64,000 nt of DNA from Novipirellula artificiosorum (GTDB lineage: Bacteria > Planctomycetota > Planctomycetia > Pirellulales > Pirellulaceae). Shown piece after piece: positions 7,551 through 17,036 of the stretch; the stretch's first letter is position 1; each line of letters opens with the position of its first letter. Both the position numbers and the translations under genes were made by a program. Location: the NCBI RefSeq assembly GCF_007860135.1, contig NZ_SJPV01000011.1:1-64000 (forward strand), read 5' to 3'. The notes below the pieces were generated by a model. That model ran no database searches. It saw nothing but the letters and a program-made list of their open reading frames with translations, and was not told the DNA's origin.

Positions 7551-8906
7551 ATGCCGGAAAAACGAATCGTCATCACCGGTGCGGGAGTTGTATCGCCGAT
7601 TGGAATTGGGCACGCCGATTTTTTTGATGCGGTTTTGCGTGGGGATTCGGGGATCCGGTCGCTCGAAGACCGGGATGACGACGGGCCGACGCCGCCGGAC
7701 GAATCGAACGATCCTGGGATTTGGATCGGAGCCCCGGTGATTGGTTTCGATGCAAAACGCTTTGTGAAGCCGCGCAAGGCGATTAAGGTGATGTGCCGCG
7801 AAATCCAGTTGTCGTTTGCAGCATCGATGATGGCGGTTGACGACGCGGGGCTGTCGGGCGATTTACCGGCTTCCAGCGACGGTCCAATCCGGCCAGATCA
7901 AATCGGTACGGTTTTTGGCAGTGAAATGCTGTTCGGCCCCCCCACAGAGCTGGTGGATGCCTTTATCGATTGCATCTCTGAGAACGGTAGCGTCATTGAA
8001 TCGCAGTTCGGTGCCGCCGCGATGCGCAAAGTGATGCCGCTGTGGATGTTGAAGTACCTTCCCAATATGCCGGCCTGCCATGTCGGCATCGCGTTGAATG
8101 CGCACGGGCCAAACAACACCCTTGTCCTCGGTGACACATCGGCCCCAGCGGCGATGATGGAAGCGATTTCGTGCATTCAGCGGGGCACCGCGACTTGGGT
8201 GATGTCAGGCGGTTGCGGGACGCGGATCAACACCACTCGGATGAATTACCGCAACGATTTGCCAACGGCGGATGTCTCGGATCCGATCTCGGCGTCGTCA
8301 CGCCCCTACGATCAAGCGTCCGCAGGTGTCGTTGGCGGCGAAGCCGCAGTTTCGTTTGTCTTGGAATCGATGGAGACGGCGAGATGCCGCGGTGCAAACC
8401 CGTTGGCGGAAGTGGTGGCGATGGCGTCCCGGTTTGTTGCTTCGGGAGGCATGTCCTTGGCGAAACGTTCCAACCTGAATCACCCCAGCGGCATTCGCGG
8501 TTCGGCTCAAGCGATCGAATTGGCGGTCGGCGAGGCCATCCGCAAAGCTAACCTTGCTACGGCGGATATCGGGTTTGTCGTCAGCCATGCGATGGGCGAT
8601 CCGCTGATGGATGAGCAAGAACGCCGTGCGTTGGAGCGCTGCTTGCCGGGGGTTCCTCTGGTGACACCGATCGGTTTGGTCGGACACTGTGGCGCGGCAA
8701 GCGGGTCGATTGAAGTCTTGGTGGCGGTCGTGGCGCTTTCTCGAAAGGTCGTACCGCCCTCGATCGTGTTGCCCGAAGCAGGAGCCGCGACCGTCGAGCG
8801 GCGTGACGCCCAACCGCTCACTCACGACCACGTTCTTTGCATCAGCCACACGTCCGAAGGGAATGCGATCGCGACGGTGCTCGGCCGAGCGGCTTTGCCG
8901 AGTTGA
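7551..8906 (+). CDS. Beta-ketoacyl synthase-like protein with Cys-to-Asp active site
   Basis: This 451-residue thiolase-fold protein aligns over its length with FabF-type ketoacyl-ACP synthases: the start RIVITGAGVVSPIG, the GPN block, and the two His regions VSHAMGDPL (His346) and GLVGHCGAASG (His379). Where FabF has TACTSG, this protein has LGDTSA, so the nucleophilic Cys is Asp195. It keeps both His residues but cannot form the usual acyl-thioester. This resembles chain-length-factor or KSQ-type homologues, where the Cys is Gln. A role as a partner subunit or decarboxylase is inference. No ACP or KS partner is adjacent. It is convergent with aroA. Confidence 0.85.
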   Translation: MPEKRIVITGAGVVSPIGIGHADFFDAVLRGDSGIRSLEDRDDDGPTPPDESNDPGIWIGAPVIGFDAKRFVKPRKAIKVMCREIQLSFAASMMAVDDAGLSGDLPASSDGPIRPDQIGTVFGSEMLFGPPTELVDAFIDCISENGSVIESQFGAAAMRKVMPLWMLKYLPNMPACHVGIALNAHGPNNTLVLGDTSAPAAMMEAISCIQRGTATWVMSGGCGTRINTTRMNYRNDLPTADVSDPISASSRPYDQASAGVVGGEAAVSFVLESMETARCRGANPLAEVVAMASRFVASGGMSLAKRSNLNHPSGIRGSAQAIELAVGEAIRKANLATADIGFVVSHAMGDPLMDEQERRALERCLPGVPLVTPIGLVGHCGAASGSIEVLVAVVALSRKVVPPSIVLPEAGAATVERRDAQPLTHDHVLCISHTSEGNAIATVLGRAALPS

Positions 8907-8951
8907 ATGCATTTTGGGCGATGAACGCAACGGAGTCGGGGAGCCCGTCGC

Positions 8952-10421
8952 TTAGCTTCCCTGTTTCGGGCTCGCTTTGGCTTTTGCGGATCCCCAACGG
9001 TGTGGACGGCCTAGCAAACGCTCTAAGTCCGCGAAGAATTCCGGGTAGGTTTTCGACGTACAAGAAGGGTCTTCGATCCGAACGGCATCCAGCTTGAGCC
9101 CCGCTAGCGACAAACTCATCGCCATGCGGTGGTCATGATAGGTCTTCAAATCGGCCCCCTGCCAACCGGAATCCTGTTGTGGCGGCGTGATCGAGAGCCC
9201 ATCGTCATGTTCGCTGATCTGGGCGCCAAGCTTGCGAAGCTCACAGGCAAGGTCGCCGATTCGGTCGGTTTCCTTGAATCGGTTGTGAGCGACCCCGCGC
9301 ACTCGCGTCGGTCCATCGGCGAACAAGGCGACGACGGCTAAGGTTTGGACGGTATCACTGATCGCGTTCATGTCGACGTCGACGCCGCGTAGTGGTTTGC
9401 CGACGACCGTGATCGAGTCTGCTTCGTGCAAGACCTCGCAGCCCATCTTTTCAAGCACGTCCACAAACCCAACGTCCCCCTGGATCGCACGGCGAGACAA
9501 ACCGTTGACCGTGACTCGTCCGCCACTGATCGCTGCGGCAGCCCAAAAGTAGCTTGCCGCCGAAGCGTCCGGCTCGATGCAGTAGTCGCAACCTCGATAG
9601 CCGAATCCGCTGGGTTGGGGGAGAGCGGAAATCTCAAACGCAATCGTTTCCCCTTCGGACAATCCCTCGCTCACTACGGTCACGTTGGCGCCGAACGATC
9701 TCATGACGTCGACCGTCATGTCGACGTAGGGACGCGATACCAATTCGCCATCGACGACAATCCGCGTTCCGGCGTCGACGGTTGGTTTCGCGGCTCCGAT
9801 TGGGCGAATCGGGGCCGCCATCATCAGGCCACTCAGGTATTGGCTGCTAACGGATCCCGCAACATGCAGTTGGCCCGGCTTCCAGCCGCCTGAATCGATG
9901 TGCACGGGGGGACACCCACCTGGCGATTCGGCACGAATCGATCCGTCCAAGATCGGTTGGATCGCTTGGACCAAGTCGCCGATCGGCCGTTGGTGCATAC
10001 GCGGAACGCCGGTCAACCGATAGTTGCCACCAAACGCAGACAAGGCTGCCGTCAGAAATCGGACGGTCGTCCCGCTGTTGGCGATGAACAGCGACGCTGT
10101 CGCAGGCTTGGATTTCGCAGCAGGAAAGAAAGGCTCTTGTGGGTTTGCAACCTCAATGGTTTTACCCGCGTCATCGACGCGAACCTCCATGCCGATCTTT
10201 TGAAGCGCTTCGATCATCACTTCGGTGTCTTCGCTGCGAAGGGCACCGGTAAGTCGCGAGCGTCCCGCAGCGAACGCTGCGCAGATCAGAGCTCGATTGG
10301 TCAAGCTCTTGCTACCCGGTGGCGTGATCGAACCCAGCACGGGGCCGCCCGGGACGACTTGGACGTAGGAATCCTGGGCGTCGGAGTTTGAAACGCGGTT
10401 TCCCGCGGGAGCCTGATTCAT
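8952..10421 (-). CDS. aroA: 3-phosphoshikimate 1-carboxyvinyltransferase (EPSP synthase)
   Basis: This 489-residue enzyme of the shikimate pathway joins shikimate-3-phosphate and PEP. Recognisable motifs are PPGSKSLTNRAL near the start, the PEP-binding NSGTTVRF, the basic/acidic RFKETDRI segment and the final DHRMAMS. It is somewhat longer than the usual 430 residues because of an N-terminal extension (MNQAPAGNRV...) and several loop insertions. The variant NSGTT replaces the common NAGTA loop of glyphosate-sensitive class I enzymes. Its 3' end faces the ketosynthase gene 45 bases away. A small membrane protein gene lies 40 bases downstream of the window-coordinate end at 10421. Confidence 0.95.
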   Translation of the reverse strand: MNQAPAGNRVSNSDAQDSYVQVVPGGPVLGSITPPGSKSLTNRALICAAFAAGRSRLTGALRSEDTEVMIEALQKIGMEVRVDDAGKTIEVANPQEPFFPAAKSKPATASLFIANSGTTVRFLTAALSAFGGNYRLTGVPRMHQRPIGDLVQAIQPILDGSIRAESPGGCPPVHIDSGGWKPGQLHVAGSVSSQYLSGLMMAAPIRPIGAAKPTVDAGTRIVVDGELVSRPYVDMTVDVMRSFGANVTVVSEGLSEGETIAFEISALPQPSGFGYRGCDYCIEPDASAASYFWAAAAISGGRVTVNGLSRRAIQGDVGFVDVLEKMGCEVLHEADSITVVGKPLRGVDVDMNAISDTVQTLAVVALFADGPTRVRGVAHNRFKETDRIGDLACELRKLGAQISEHDDGLSITPPQQDSGWQGADLKTYHDHRMAMSLSLAGLKLDAVRIEDPSCTSKTYPEFFADLERLLGRPHRWGSAKAKASPKQGS

Positions 10422-10461
10422 AAATCGGTTCGTTCAGGTAGGATCGAGGGAGGGCAATCGA

Positions 10462-10731
10462 TTAGGTGACCACCCCCGTTTGAGCCGGTACATACAATGC
10501 CGCCACGATCATAAAACCGAGCGTTGCGGTGTGAATCAGCCAGGCATCATCGCAATGAATCACCGTTCGAAGCGTGGCCAGCGTCATCACGGCTAGTACG
10601 GTAAAAAACTGTCGTTCCGCCCATTTGGCCCAACAGCCATAGCTGACTTTGCTTAAAAACAGAACCGACATGGCCACCATTGGCAAGATGATAGCATCTA
10701 CGATTCGGAGCAACTGGAGTAGATCGGTCAT
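10462..10731 (-). CDS. Small three-helix membrane protein
   Basis: From ATG 10731 this is an 89-residue protein with three hydrophobic stretches (LRIVDAIILPMVAMSVLFL, FFTVLAVMTLATL and LIHTATLGFMIVAALYV), and so probably a small inner-membrane protein. The frame extends upstream to 10875, but the upstream residues are unlike protein and the ATG fits the first helix. It lies just upstream of aroA on the same strand and may be co-transcribed. No family was recognised. Confidence 0.55.
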   Translation of the reverse strand: MTDLLQLLRIVDAIILPMVAMSVLFLSKVSYGCWAKWAERQFFTVLAVMTLATLRTVIHCDDAWLIHTATLGFMIVAALYVPAQTGVVT

Positions 10732-10884
10732 GAGAAGAGAGTTCCGAGAAGAATCCTTGGGGTGAGCCGCACAGCGGCGTCCATTGCCGCTGGTCGCTTT
10801 TCTCATCTTCGGATCGCACAACGATAGGTGAACTTGAGCGATTCTTGAAATTTTTCGAGAAATGGATTCCTTCACCGATGCGAG

Positions 10885-12249
10885 CTAGGCGGCCAAATTC
10901 GAACCCACGTCGGTGCGGTAGGCCGACCAAGCCGGCAAAAACCCGGCTAACAAGGCCAATGCAATCACCAAGGGCAGCACCGCCAATTCGTAGGTGCTGG
11001 TCGTGAACATCGTCGCTTGCACGCCGGTTTGCTCTTCGATGTAGCCGCTCGCACACCAAATCGCAAAGTGGGCCAGGAACCAGCCCAACACACCACCGAT
11101 CAGCGCAATGATAAGACTCTCAGCCAAGATGATCGTCGTCACGGTATCGCGGCGAGCCCCGAGCGCCCGCATCACGGCGATGTCGCGTCGGCGGTCGTTC
11201 ATCGAGTTATAAATTGCCACCAAGACTCCGACGGCTGCCACGACACAGGTGATCAAGGTGATCGCCAAGAGCGCCTTGAGCAGCGGCCCCACGATCGCGG
11301 TCATCAGCTTTGCGATCTCGCCGACGGGTGCCGCAGCTTGTGCTTGCAGCCCTTCATTGATCTTGTTCTGCATCCCGGGTGCAAACATTAAGTTGCCATT
11401 GCGGACCAGGATGGACGTGACTTCACGTTGCGGAATTGAAAGCGGTTTGTGTTCGGGGTCGAGCTGTTTCCAATCGTCGTTCTCGACGATCACTTCGTCG
11501 CCGGTCAGCGGTTTGGAATGGTTGTTGAGTAAATAGAAACCTTCGAGGTTCACAAAGGTCGCTCGATCGTTGGGGGTTCCGGTCGGGTCAAGGATTCCCA
11601 CAATTTTGAAACCCTGTCCGTGCCCTTTTCCTTCGGGATCACCGTGCGTTGGATAGAAGACATCCCCGGCGTGCATTCCCATTTCCGAAGCGACTCGCGA
11701 ACCGAGCACGGCTTCGAAGTAGCCGTTTTCTTGAGTGAATGCTTTGAACGCGCGGCCTTCTTTGAAGGTAAACGGTTCATCGACGTTGGGGCCATGACGC
11801 AGCTTTTCAAAGAAATCGGTTGTGGTGCCAACCGCGCGGAATTCCCCGTAGTAATCGCCAAGGGCCAGCGGGATCGCGTAGCCGCCGGCCACGAATCCCA
11901 CGTACTCGCCGTCACGCTCGCCCAGCTTTGGGTCGCCACCATAGCGGCGAACCATCTCGGCTCGTTCCGGTTTGGAGAAAAATTCCATGTACTCGGTGAA
12001 CGGCAAGTTCTCGATCGGCTGGCTCAAGTAGTAAACACTGTTGAGCGTTAATTGTAGCGCGCTACCTTTGGGGCCAACGACCAGGTTGTACCCAACGGAT
12101 GCATTTCGAGAAAACGCTTCGCTGATGATGCCGAAGATCGAAAGGACTAACACGACCAACCCGACACCGAGTGCCAACGACAGCGTGGTCAGCGAACTCG
12201 ACAAGGAACGGTGACAGAAGTTGCGCCAAGCGATTTGGATCAAGGACAT
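10885..12249 (-). CDS. ABC transporter permease, MacB/FtsX type
   Basis: This 454-residue permease has the MacB-type topology: one N-terminal membrane helix (SSSLTTLSLALGVGLVVLVLSIF), a large periplasmic domain of about 250 residues, then three C-terminal helices, the second following the RRRDIAVMRALGARR coupling segment. ATG 12249 is preferred because MSLIQIAWRNFCHR is the canonical amphipathic start; the frame is open further upstream but reads as non-protein. The ATP-binding partner lies directly upstream. Such pairs act as mechanotransmission exporters for lipoproteins, peptides or drugs; the substrate here is unknown. Confidence 0.9.
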   Translation of the reverse strand: MSLIQIAWRNFCHRSLSSSLTTLSLALGVGLVVLVLSIFGIISEAFSRNASVGYNLVVGPKGSALQLTLNSVYYLSQPIENLPFTEYMEFFSKPERAEMVRRYGGDPKLGERDGEYVGFVAGGYAIPLALGDYYGEFRAVGTTTDFFEKLRHGPNVDEPFTFKEGRAFKAFTQENGYFEAVLGSRVASEMGMHAGDVFYPTHGDPEGKGHGQGFKIVGILDPTGTPNDRATFVNLEGFYLLNNHSKPLTGDEVIVENDDWKQLDPEHKPLSIPQREVTSILVRNGNLMFAPGMQNKINEGLQAQAAAPVGEIAKLMTAIVGPLLKALLAITLITCVVAAVGVLVAIYNSMNDRRRDIAVMRALGARRDTVTTIILAESLIIALIGGVLGWFLAHFAIWCASGYIEEQTGVQATMFTTSTYELAVLPLVIALALLAGFLPAWSAYRTDVGSNLAA

Positions 12250-12326
12250 CGGTAGAAGCGGGTGCGTAGGGGGAAGGGGTTTTGAAGGAACGGCTTGAAA
12301 GGTTCTCGCGTCCGTTCGCCAAGGGC

Positions 12327-13025
12327 TTACATCGGATGTGCGAACGCATGGTTGATCTCGTCCAGCTTCTCGATTCGATGGAAACGCTCGGCCACCTCCA
12401 TGCTGTGAGTCACCATCAACATCGCGAGCTTCTCGTCGATACACGATTGTCGGATTAAATTGAGGACCGCTTCGGCGCTAACCGGGTCGACGTTCGCGGT
12501 GGGTTCATCGGCGAGCAGCAATTTTGGTTTTGCCGCCAGTGCTCGGGCGATCGCCACGCGTTGTTGCTGACCGACGCTCAGCTGAGCCGGGCGGTAGTGG
12601 GCACGGTCGGCCAGCCCGACCCGGTCGAGCAACTCCAACGCACGGTGGGAATCATGGCGCCCGTGTCCAAACGTCATCCCGAGTCGGACATTTTCGATGG
12701 CAGTGAAGGCGGGTAGCAGATTGAAGGTCTGAAAAACGTAACCAATGGTCGAAGCGCGAAATCGGTCACGACCTTGTTCGCTTAGCATCGTCAAGTCCGT
12801 TCCCGCCAATCGGATCGAACCGCTGTCGGGTGTGAGCAACCCTGCGATCAGGTGCAACAGCGTTGTCTTTCCCCCACCGCTTTCGCCAATCAATGCAACC
12901 TGTTCACCCGATGCGATGGCAAAGTTGGCGACGTCCAAAACCTTCAACCGACCGCCGCCGGGTTGATCGAATGTCTTGACCAGATCGGTGATCTTTAACG
13001 TCATGTTGGAGCTTTCCAAGGTCAT
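12327..13025 (-). CDS. ABC transporter ATP-binding protein, LolD/MacB type
   Basis: This is a 232-residue nucleotide-binding subunit with Walker A GESGGGKTT, Q-loop VFQTFNLLPAF, signature LSVGQQQRVAIARAL, Walker B LLLADEPTANVD and the switch His in MVTHS. The order and the FNLLPAFTAIENV segment are typical of the LolD/MacB/FtsE group, which pairs with the downstream permease at 10885-12249 (77 bases away). ATG 13025 is chosen; ATG 13004 (MTLKITDLVK) is an alternative. The frame extends antisense into smpB, but that part is not protein-like. It probably drives an inner-membrane exporter acting at the outer envelope. Confidence 0.9.
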   Translation of the reverse strand: MTLESSNMTLKITDLVKTFDQPGGGRLKVLDVANFAIASGEQVALIGESGGGKTTLLHLIAGLLTPDSGSIRLAGTDLTMLSEQGRDRFRASTIGYVFQTFNLLPAFTAIENVRLGMTFGHGRHDSHRALELLDRVGLADRAHYRPAQLSVGQQQRVAIARALAAKPKLLLADEPTANVDPVSAEAVLNLIRQSCIDEKLAMLMVTHSMEVAERFHRIEKLDEINHAFAHPM

Positions 13026-13066
13026 GGGTTGTTCTTTCTCGGCAGGGGGCAACCGGGGGGGAGCGT

Positions 13067-13570
13067 TTAGCGACGCCGCATGGCTCGTTGCAGTCCACGT
13101 TCGGTATCGCGTTTTTTCAACGTCTCGCGTTTGTCGAAGATCTTCTTTCCTTTGGCCAGCCCCATGACACACTTGGCGATGCCTCGAGCGTTGAAATAGA
13201 CCCTTAGCGGCACAAGGGTCAAACCCCGCTGCAGCGCCGCACCGGCGAACTTGTCGAACTCACGCGCATGGACCAGCAATTTTCGTGGGCGCCGCGGGTC
13301 ATGATTCCACATGCCGGCGTTGTTGTAATGAGCGATATCGGAACCGATCAGCCATAATTCGCCAGATTTCACACGAATGTAGGCTTCATCAAGCGACATT
13401 TTGCCTTCGCGCATCGATTTCACCTCGCTGCCGATCAACATCAATCCACACTCGACAGAATCGAGGATTTCGTAACGGTGGCGAGCTTTTCGGTTTTCGG
13501 TGACGATCGTGAAGCCCGTGTCCGCCTTTTTTCCCGAAGTCGACTTTTTCGATTTTTTGTTCTTTGCCAT
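13067..13570 (-). CDS. smpB: SsrA-binding protein SmpB
   Basis: This 167-residue trans-translation factor binds tmRNA and delivers it to stalled ribosomes. Family hallmarks are visible: NRKARHRYEI near residue 26, GSEVKSMREGKMSLDEAYIRV, the RKLLVH segment, LVPLRVYFNARGIAKCVMGLAKGKK and a basic C-terminal tail (KRDTERGLQRAMRRR) that probes the empty mRNA channel. A Lys-rich N-terminal extension of about 18 residues is somewhat longer than usual. It lies 41 bases upstream of the ABC ATPase gene and is divergent from lipA. No tmRNA gene is seen in the window. Confidence 0.96.
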   Translation of the reverse strand: MAKNKKSKKSTSGKKADTGFTIVTENRKARHRYEILDSVECGLMLIGSEVKSMREGKMSLDEAYIRVKSGELWLIGSDIAHYNNAGMWNHDPRRPRKLLVHAREFDKFAGAALQRGLTLVPLRVYFNARGIAKCVMGLAKGKKIFDKRETLKKRDTERGLQRAMRRR

Positions 13571-13713
13571 GGACCCTGTTTTTTCTTTGCATCAAGCCGG
13601 GAATTGTAACGCGAAGGGAGGTTCTAGCGCAGACGGGCGGAGCGGCTTCATTACAATGCGATGGTTGTTACCGTTTGGTTCATTCGTTTCGCTCGCATTT
13701 CACCCCCCATCCT

Positions 13714-14628
13714 ATGGCTTTTCGCTTACCTGTTGTCGCTGAACCCGAAATGCCTGCCGGAGCGGACCTCAGTGCTTCGGGACGTTTGCCCCGCTGGCTG
13801 CGTCGCCCGGTTCCGCGCGGGAATTCCAACCACATGACCAGCGGGCTGCTCGATGAATTGAAACTGGAAACGGTCTGTGACAACGCCAAGTGCCCCAACC
13901 GGATGGAGTGTTACAGCCAGCAAACGGCAACCTTCATGATTTTGGGCAACGTTTGCACCCGTCCGTGCGGGTTTTGTGCCGTTCACCGGGGCCGTCCGGA
14001 AATGCCGGAATCGGATGAACCGAGTCGAGTGGCCGAAGCTGCCGCTCGATTGGGGTTGAAGCATGTGGTGATTACCAGCGTCACGCGAGACGATTTGCCC
14101 GATGGTGGTGCCGAGCATTTTTATCAATGTGTGGTGGCCGTGCGTGAGCAGACCGGGGCGACGACCGAAGTGCTGACGCCCGATTTTATTCACTGCAAAG
14201 AATCGCTCGAGCGAGTGATCGAGGCGGAGCCAGACGTGTTCAACCATAATATGGAAACCGTACCGCGGCTGTATCGCCGGGTTCGCGGGCCCAAGAGTGA
14301 TTATCGTTGGACACTCGAAATGATGCGGCAGGTCAAGCGATACAATGCAGAGGTGGCGACCAAGAGCGGTTTGATGTTAGGGCTGGGCGAGCAGCGTGGT
14401 GAATTGCTCGAGGCGTTCGCCGATCTACGCGAGCATGGCGTCGATTTCTTGACGCTCGGTCAATACCTGCAACCGGGCGACAAGTACTTGCCGGTGGTCA
14501 GATACCTTCCGCCCGAAGAGTTTGAGGAGCTCGGCGAGATCGCACGCAGCATGGGCTTCAAGCAGGTGGCCAGTGGGCCGTTTGTACGCAGCAGCTACCA
14601 CGCGCGTGAAATGGCGGAAAACAAGTAG
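13714..14628 (+). CDS. lipA: Lipoyl synthase
   Basis: This 304-residue radical-SAM enzyme inserts two sulfurs into octanoyl groups on lipoyl carrier proteins. Both iron-sulfur cluster motifs are present: the auxiliary cluster CDNAKCPNRMEC and the radical-SAM CTRPCGFC. The TSVTRDDLPDGGAEHF block, the NMETVPRLYRRVR segment, the LGLGE motif and the terminal SSYHA (the conserved Ser cluster ligand) complete the family signature. ATG 13714 is chosen over the long upstream extension, which reads antisense to smpB and lacks protein character. Its 3' end converges on the HAD gene 16 bases away. Confidence 0.95.
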   Translation: MAFRLPVVAEPEMPAGADLSASGRLPRWLRRPVPRGNSNHMTSGLLDELKLETVCDNAKCPNRMECYSQQTATFMILGNVCTRPCGFCAVHRGRPEMPESDEPSRVAEAAARLGLKHVVITSVTRDDLPDGGAEHFYQCVVAVREQTGATTEVLTPDFIHCKESLERVIEAEPDVFNHNMETVPRLYRRVRGPKSDYRWTLEMMRQVKRYNAEVATKSGLMLGLGEQRGELLEAFADLREHGVDFLTLGQYLQPGDKYLPVVRYLPPEEFEELGEIARSMGFKQVASGPFVRSSYHAREMAENK

Positions 14629-14644
14629 CCGCGGCGAAACCCCT

Positions 14645-15367
14645 TCACGAAACGAACAGCGAGCAGACCTGGGCGACGTCCGACAAGTCATCGAGAACGA
14701 CGTGCGGGTTTTCGGCCTCGAGTGCTTGGCGGTCGTAACGGCCGGTGCAAACGCCAATGGTTCGGGCACCGATCGCGTGGCCGCAGCGGATATCCGCTGG
14801 TGTGTCGCCAATCACCATCACCTGTTCGGTTGCCTCATCCCCGAAAGCGTCCCGGATGGTTGCCATTGCCCTGCGGGCCAAATCGTCGCGATGGCAATCG
14901 TGGTCGCCGCCGACGATCCAGCGAAAATAGCGGCTCAGACCGAAATGGCTGAGCTTGAAAGTAGCGCTTTCATGCAGATTCCCCGTCATTACGCTGACGC
15001 AAACACGGGAATCGTCGGCAATGGCGCGGAGCACGTCCATCACGCCGGGAAGTACCTCGCCACCACGTTCGGTGAGCACCGCCGGCAAAAAGGACAAGTA
15101 GCGCTGCTGCAATCGTTGGCGGTTCGAATCGCTGGGCGGCAGTTGGTTGCGAATCAACAACTCGTTGAGGATTTGCCGATCGGTCCGCCCGCAAAACGGG
15201 ATATCGACCCGGGCGGCGTCAAGCTGGAACTCGTCTTCGAGCGCCGATTCCAACGCTCCACGGCCTCCTTCGTTGGTGCGCAGCAGGGTGCCGTCGATGT
15301 CAAACAGCAGGGTTCGGATGGTTTGGGTCGGAGAAAGCACGTTTCGGTCAGTTGTGGGGAGTAACAA
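14645..15367 (-). CDS. HAD-family phosphatase (phosphoglycolate-phosphatase-like)
   Basis: This 240-residue haloacid-dehalogenase hydrolase has all four motifs: LLFDIDGTLLRT (nucleophile Asp and acid Asp), SVMTGN (motif II), Lys in the TFKLSHFGL region (motif III) and VMVIGDTPADIRCG (motif IV). The helical cap after the DxD motif and the overall length fit beta-phosphoglucomutase/phosphoglycolate-phosphatase-like enzymes. Substrate is uncertain. The ATG at 15367 gives an N-terminal extension of about 16 residues before the core; a later start at a TTG is possible. It is divergent from menG. Confidence 0.85.
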   Translation of the reverse strand: MLLPTTDRNVLSPTQTIRTLLFDIDGTLLRTNEGGRGALESALEDEFQLDAARVDIPFCGRTDRQILNELLIRNQLPPSDSNRQRLQQRYLSFLPAVLTERGGEVLPGVMDVLRAIADDSRVCVSVMTGNLHESATFKLSHFGLSRYFRWIVGGDHDCHRDDLARRAMATIRDAFGDEATEQVMVIGDTPADIRCGHAIGARTIGVCTGRYDRQALEAENPHVVLDDLSDVAQVCSLFVS

Positions 15368-15516
15368 TCATGCGGTCTTTGGAATAGTTTAGAGGTCCGA
15401 GTCAAGTCTGTACCTGACCGATCGGTCGGCAACGGACGACGGTTTTCGCCGCGATCGATCGCTCGCCAATGGGGGCATCGCCGCCCCACGCATCTTTCCC
15501 GCAACCAGCACATCCT

Positions 15517-16356
15517 ATGACCGCATCGGTTTTCGAACAACACGAAATGGCCCCCATCGACAACGATTCTGCTGACCGTGATTCTGCCGGCGATGATTCC
15601 GCCGTGCCCGGCGTTGATAAGAGTGGGACGCGGGTGCGAGAGATGTTTCGTCAAATCGCCCCTCGATACGATGCGATGAACCACCTGTTGTCGCTCAGCA
15701 TCGACCGCTATTGGCGCTGGCGAGCGGTGCGGCGGTTGCGGATGGAGCCGAACCATCCCGTGCTCGATACATGTACGGGAACGGGTGACTTGGCGATCGC
15801 GATCGCCAAAAAGGCACCGCCGTCGGTGCACGTCATGGGCAGCGATTTTTGCACCGCGATGCTGGAAATCGCCTGCCAAAAACGGCGGCCAGGGAAAAGC
15901 AGCGAAAACATCGAGTTCATCGAAGCCGATTCGCAAGCGTTGCCCTTTCCTGAAAATACGTTCCAGTGCGTGACCGTCGCGTTCGGATTGCGGAATGTGA
16001 CCGATACCGATCAGGGGTTACGTGAGATGGTGCGAGTTTGCACCGCTGGCGGCCAGGTGGTGGTCTTGGAATTCTCCCAGCCACGGATGATCGGTTTGCG
16101 GCAGCTCTACGGTTTCTACTTTCGCATCATCTTGCCGCGAATTGGTCAATGGTTCGCTCGCAATGACAAATCGGCCTACAAGTACCTGCCCGAGTCGGTG
16201 GGCCAGTTTCCTGATGGACAGACGCTCGCCGATCGGATGACAGCCGCTGGGATGGTGCAGGTTCGCTTCACCCCGATGACCTTCGGAGTGGCCACGATTT
16301 ACGAGGGGAAGAAACCCTCAGTGCGGAACGAGTTGATGAAACAGGGGCAGCCTTGA
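15517..16356 (+). CDS. menG: Demethylmenaquinone methyltransferase
   Basis: This 279-residue UbiE/MenG-type SAM methyltransferase carries out the last C-methylation of menaquinone. The SAM site [20 protein letters not shown] (about residue 88), VHVMGSDFC, the UbiE-specific [10 protein letters not shown] and VLEFSQP followed by the [14 protein letters not shown] segment are all visible. ATG 15517 follows a short leader; residues 1-40 form a Ser/Asp-rich low-complexity extension that may be dispensable. Its stop overlaps the ubiX start (TGATG). It is the first gene of a four-gene overlapping set that ends with mqnE, so the quinone is menaquinone made by the futalosine route. Confidence 0.92.
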   Translation: MTASVFEQHEMAPIDNDSADRDSAGDDSAVPGVDKSGTRVREMFRQIAPRYDAMNHLLSLSIDRYWRWRAVRRLRMEPNHPVLDTCTGTGDLAIAIAKKAPPSVHVMGSDFCTAMLEIACQKRRPGKSSENIEFIEADSQALPFPENTFQCVTVAFGLRNVTDTDQGLREMVRVCTAGGQVVVLEFSQPRMIGLRQLYGFYFRIILPRIGQWFARNDKSAYKYLPESVGQFPDGQTLADRMTAAGMVQVRFTPMTFGVATIYEGKKPSVRNELMKQGQP

Positions 16357-17036
16357 TGTCGGACTTGAATCAAGATTACCCCGTTGTCTTGGCGATGACC
16401 GGCGCAAGTGGCGCGATCTACGGGGTTCGCTTGCTGCAGCTCCTCAGCCGCAGCGGGACCGAGGTCCATTTGACGATCAGCCCGAGTGGTGCGGCGGTGA
16501 TTCGACAGGAATTGGATCTTGAGGTGGATCTCAACGACGCCGACTTGCTGCCGCTTCTTCGCTATGTGCCAAAATGGTCGAATCCGACCGGTGTATCGAT
16601 GTTGGCGGGTGATTTGCCGGCGGGCGATTTGGCGGCACAGCGTGCGAACATCCACTACCACCGTTACAACGACTATTTCACACCGATCGCCAGCGGTTCG
16701 TTTCGCACTTCGGCAATGGTGGTTTGTCCCTGCAGCGGCAGCACGCTGAGTGGGATCGCCCATGCCTCGGCATCGAATTTGATCCAACGAGCGGCGGAGG
16801 TTCATTTGAAAGAGCATCGACGGTTGGTGCTGGTGCCGCGGGAAACGCCACTGAGTGTGATGCAGCTGGAGAACATGCAACGAGTTGCGGCGGCCGGAGC
16901 GGTGATGTTGCCGGCGATGCCGGGCTGGTATCACGGTGTCGATTCGCTTGATTCGCTCGTCGATTTTATCGTCAGCCGGATTTTGGATCAGATCGGTGTC
17001 GACAATTCCCTAATCGGCCGCTGGGGCGAAGCATGA
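16356..17036 (+). CDS. ubiX: Flavin prenyltransferase UbiX-like
   Basis: This 226-residue flavoprotein of the UbiX/Pad1 family makes prenyl-FMN for UbiD-type decarboxylases. It has the start VVLAMTGASGAIYGVRLLQ, the Ser/Thr phosphate-binding loops, CPCSGSTLSGIAHA and the ending VLVPRETPLSVMQLENM. A UbiD partner is needed in some futalosine-route menaquinone pathways, which explains its position here. A central insertion of about 30 residues (DLPAGDLAAQRANIHYHRYN) makes it longer than the usual 190-200. The start overlaps the menG stop by one base, and the stop overlaps mqnP by four. Confidence 0.92.
   Translation: MSDLNQDYPVVLAMTGASGAIYGVRLLQLLSRSGTEVHLTISPSGAAVIRQELDLEVDLNDADLLPLLRYVPKWSNPTGVSMLAGDLPAGDLAAQRANIHYHRYNDYFTPIASGSFRTSAMVVCPCSGSTLSGIAHASASNLIQRAAEVHLKEHRRLVLVPRETPLSVMQLENMQRVAAAGAVMLPAMPGWYHGVDSLDSLVDFIVSRILDQIGVDNSLIGRWGEA

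Noticed and set aside
12250-12444. Longer start for the ABC permease (519 residues)
   Set aside because: The added residues are Arg/Pro-rich with no family match; MSLIQIAWRN is the canonical beginning.
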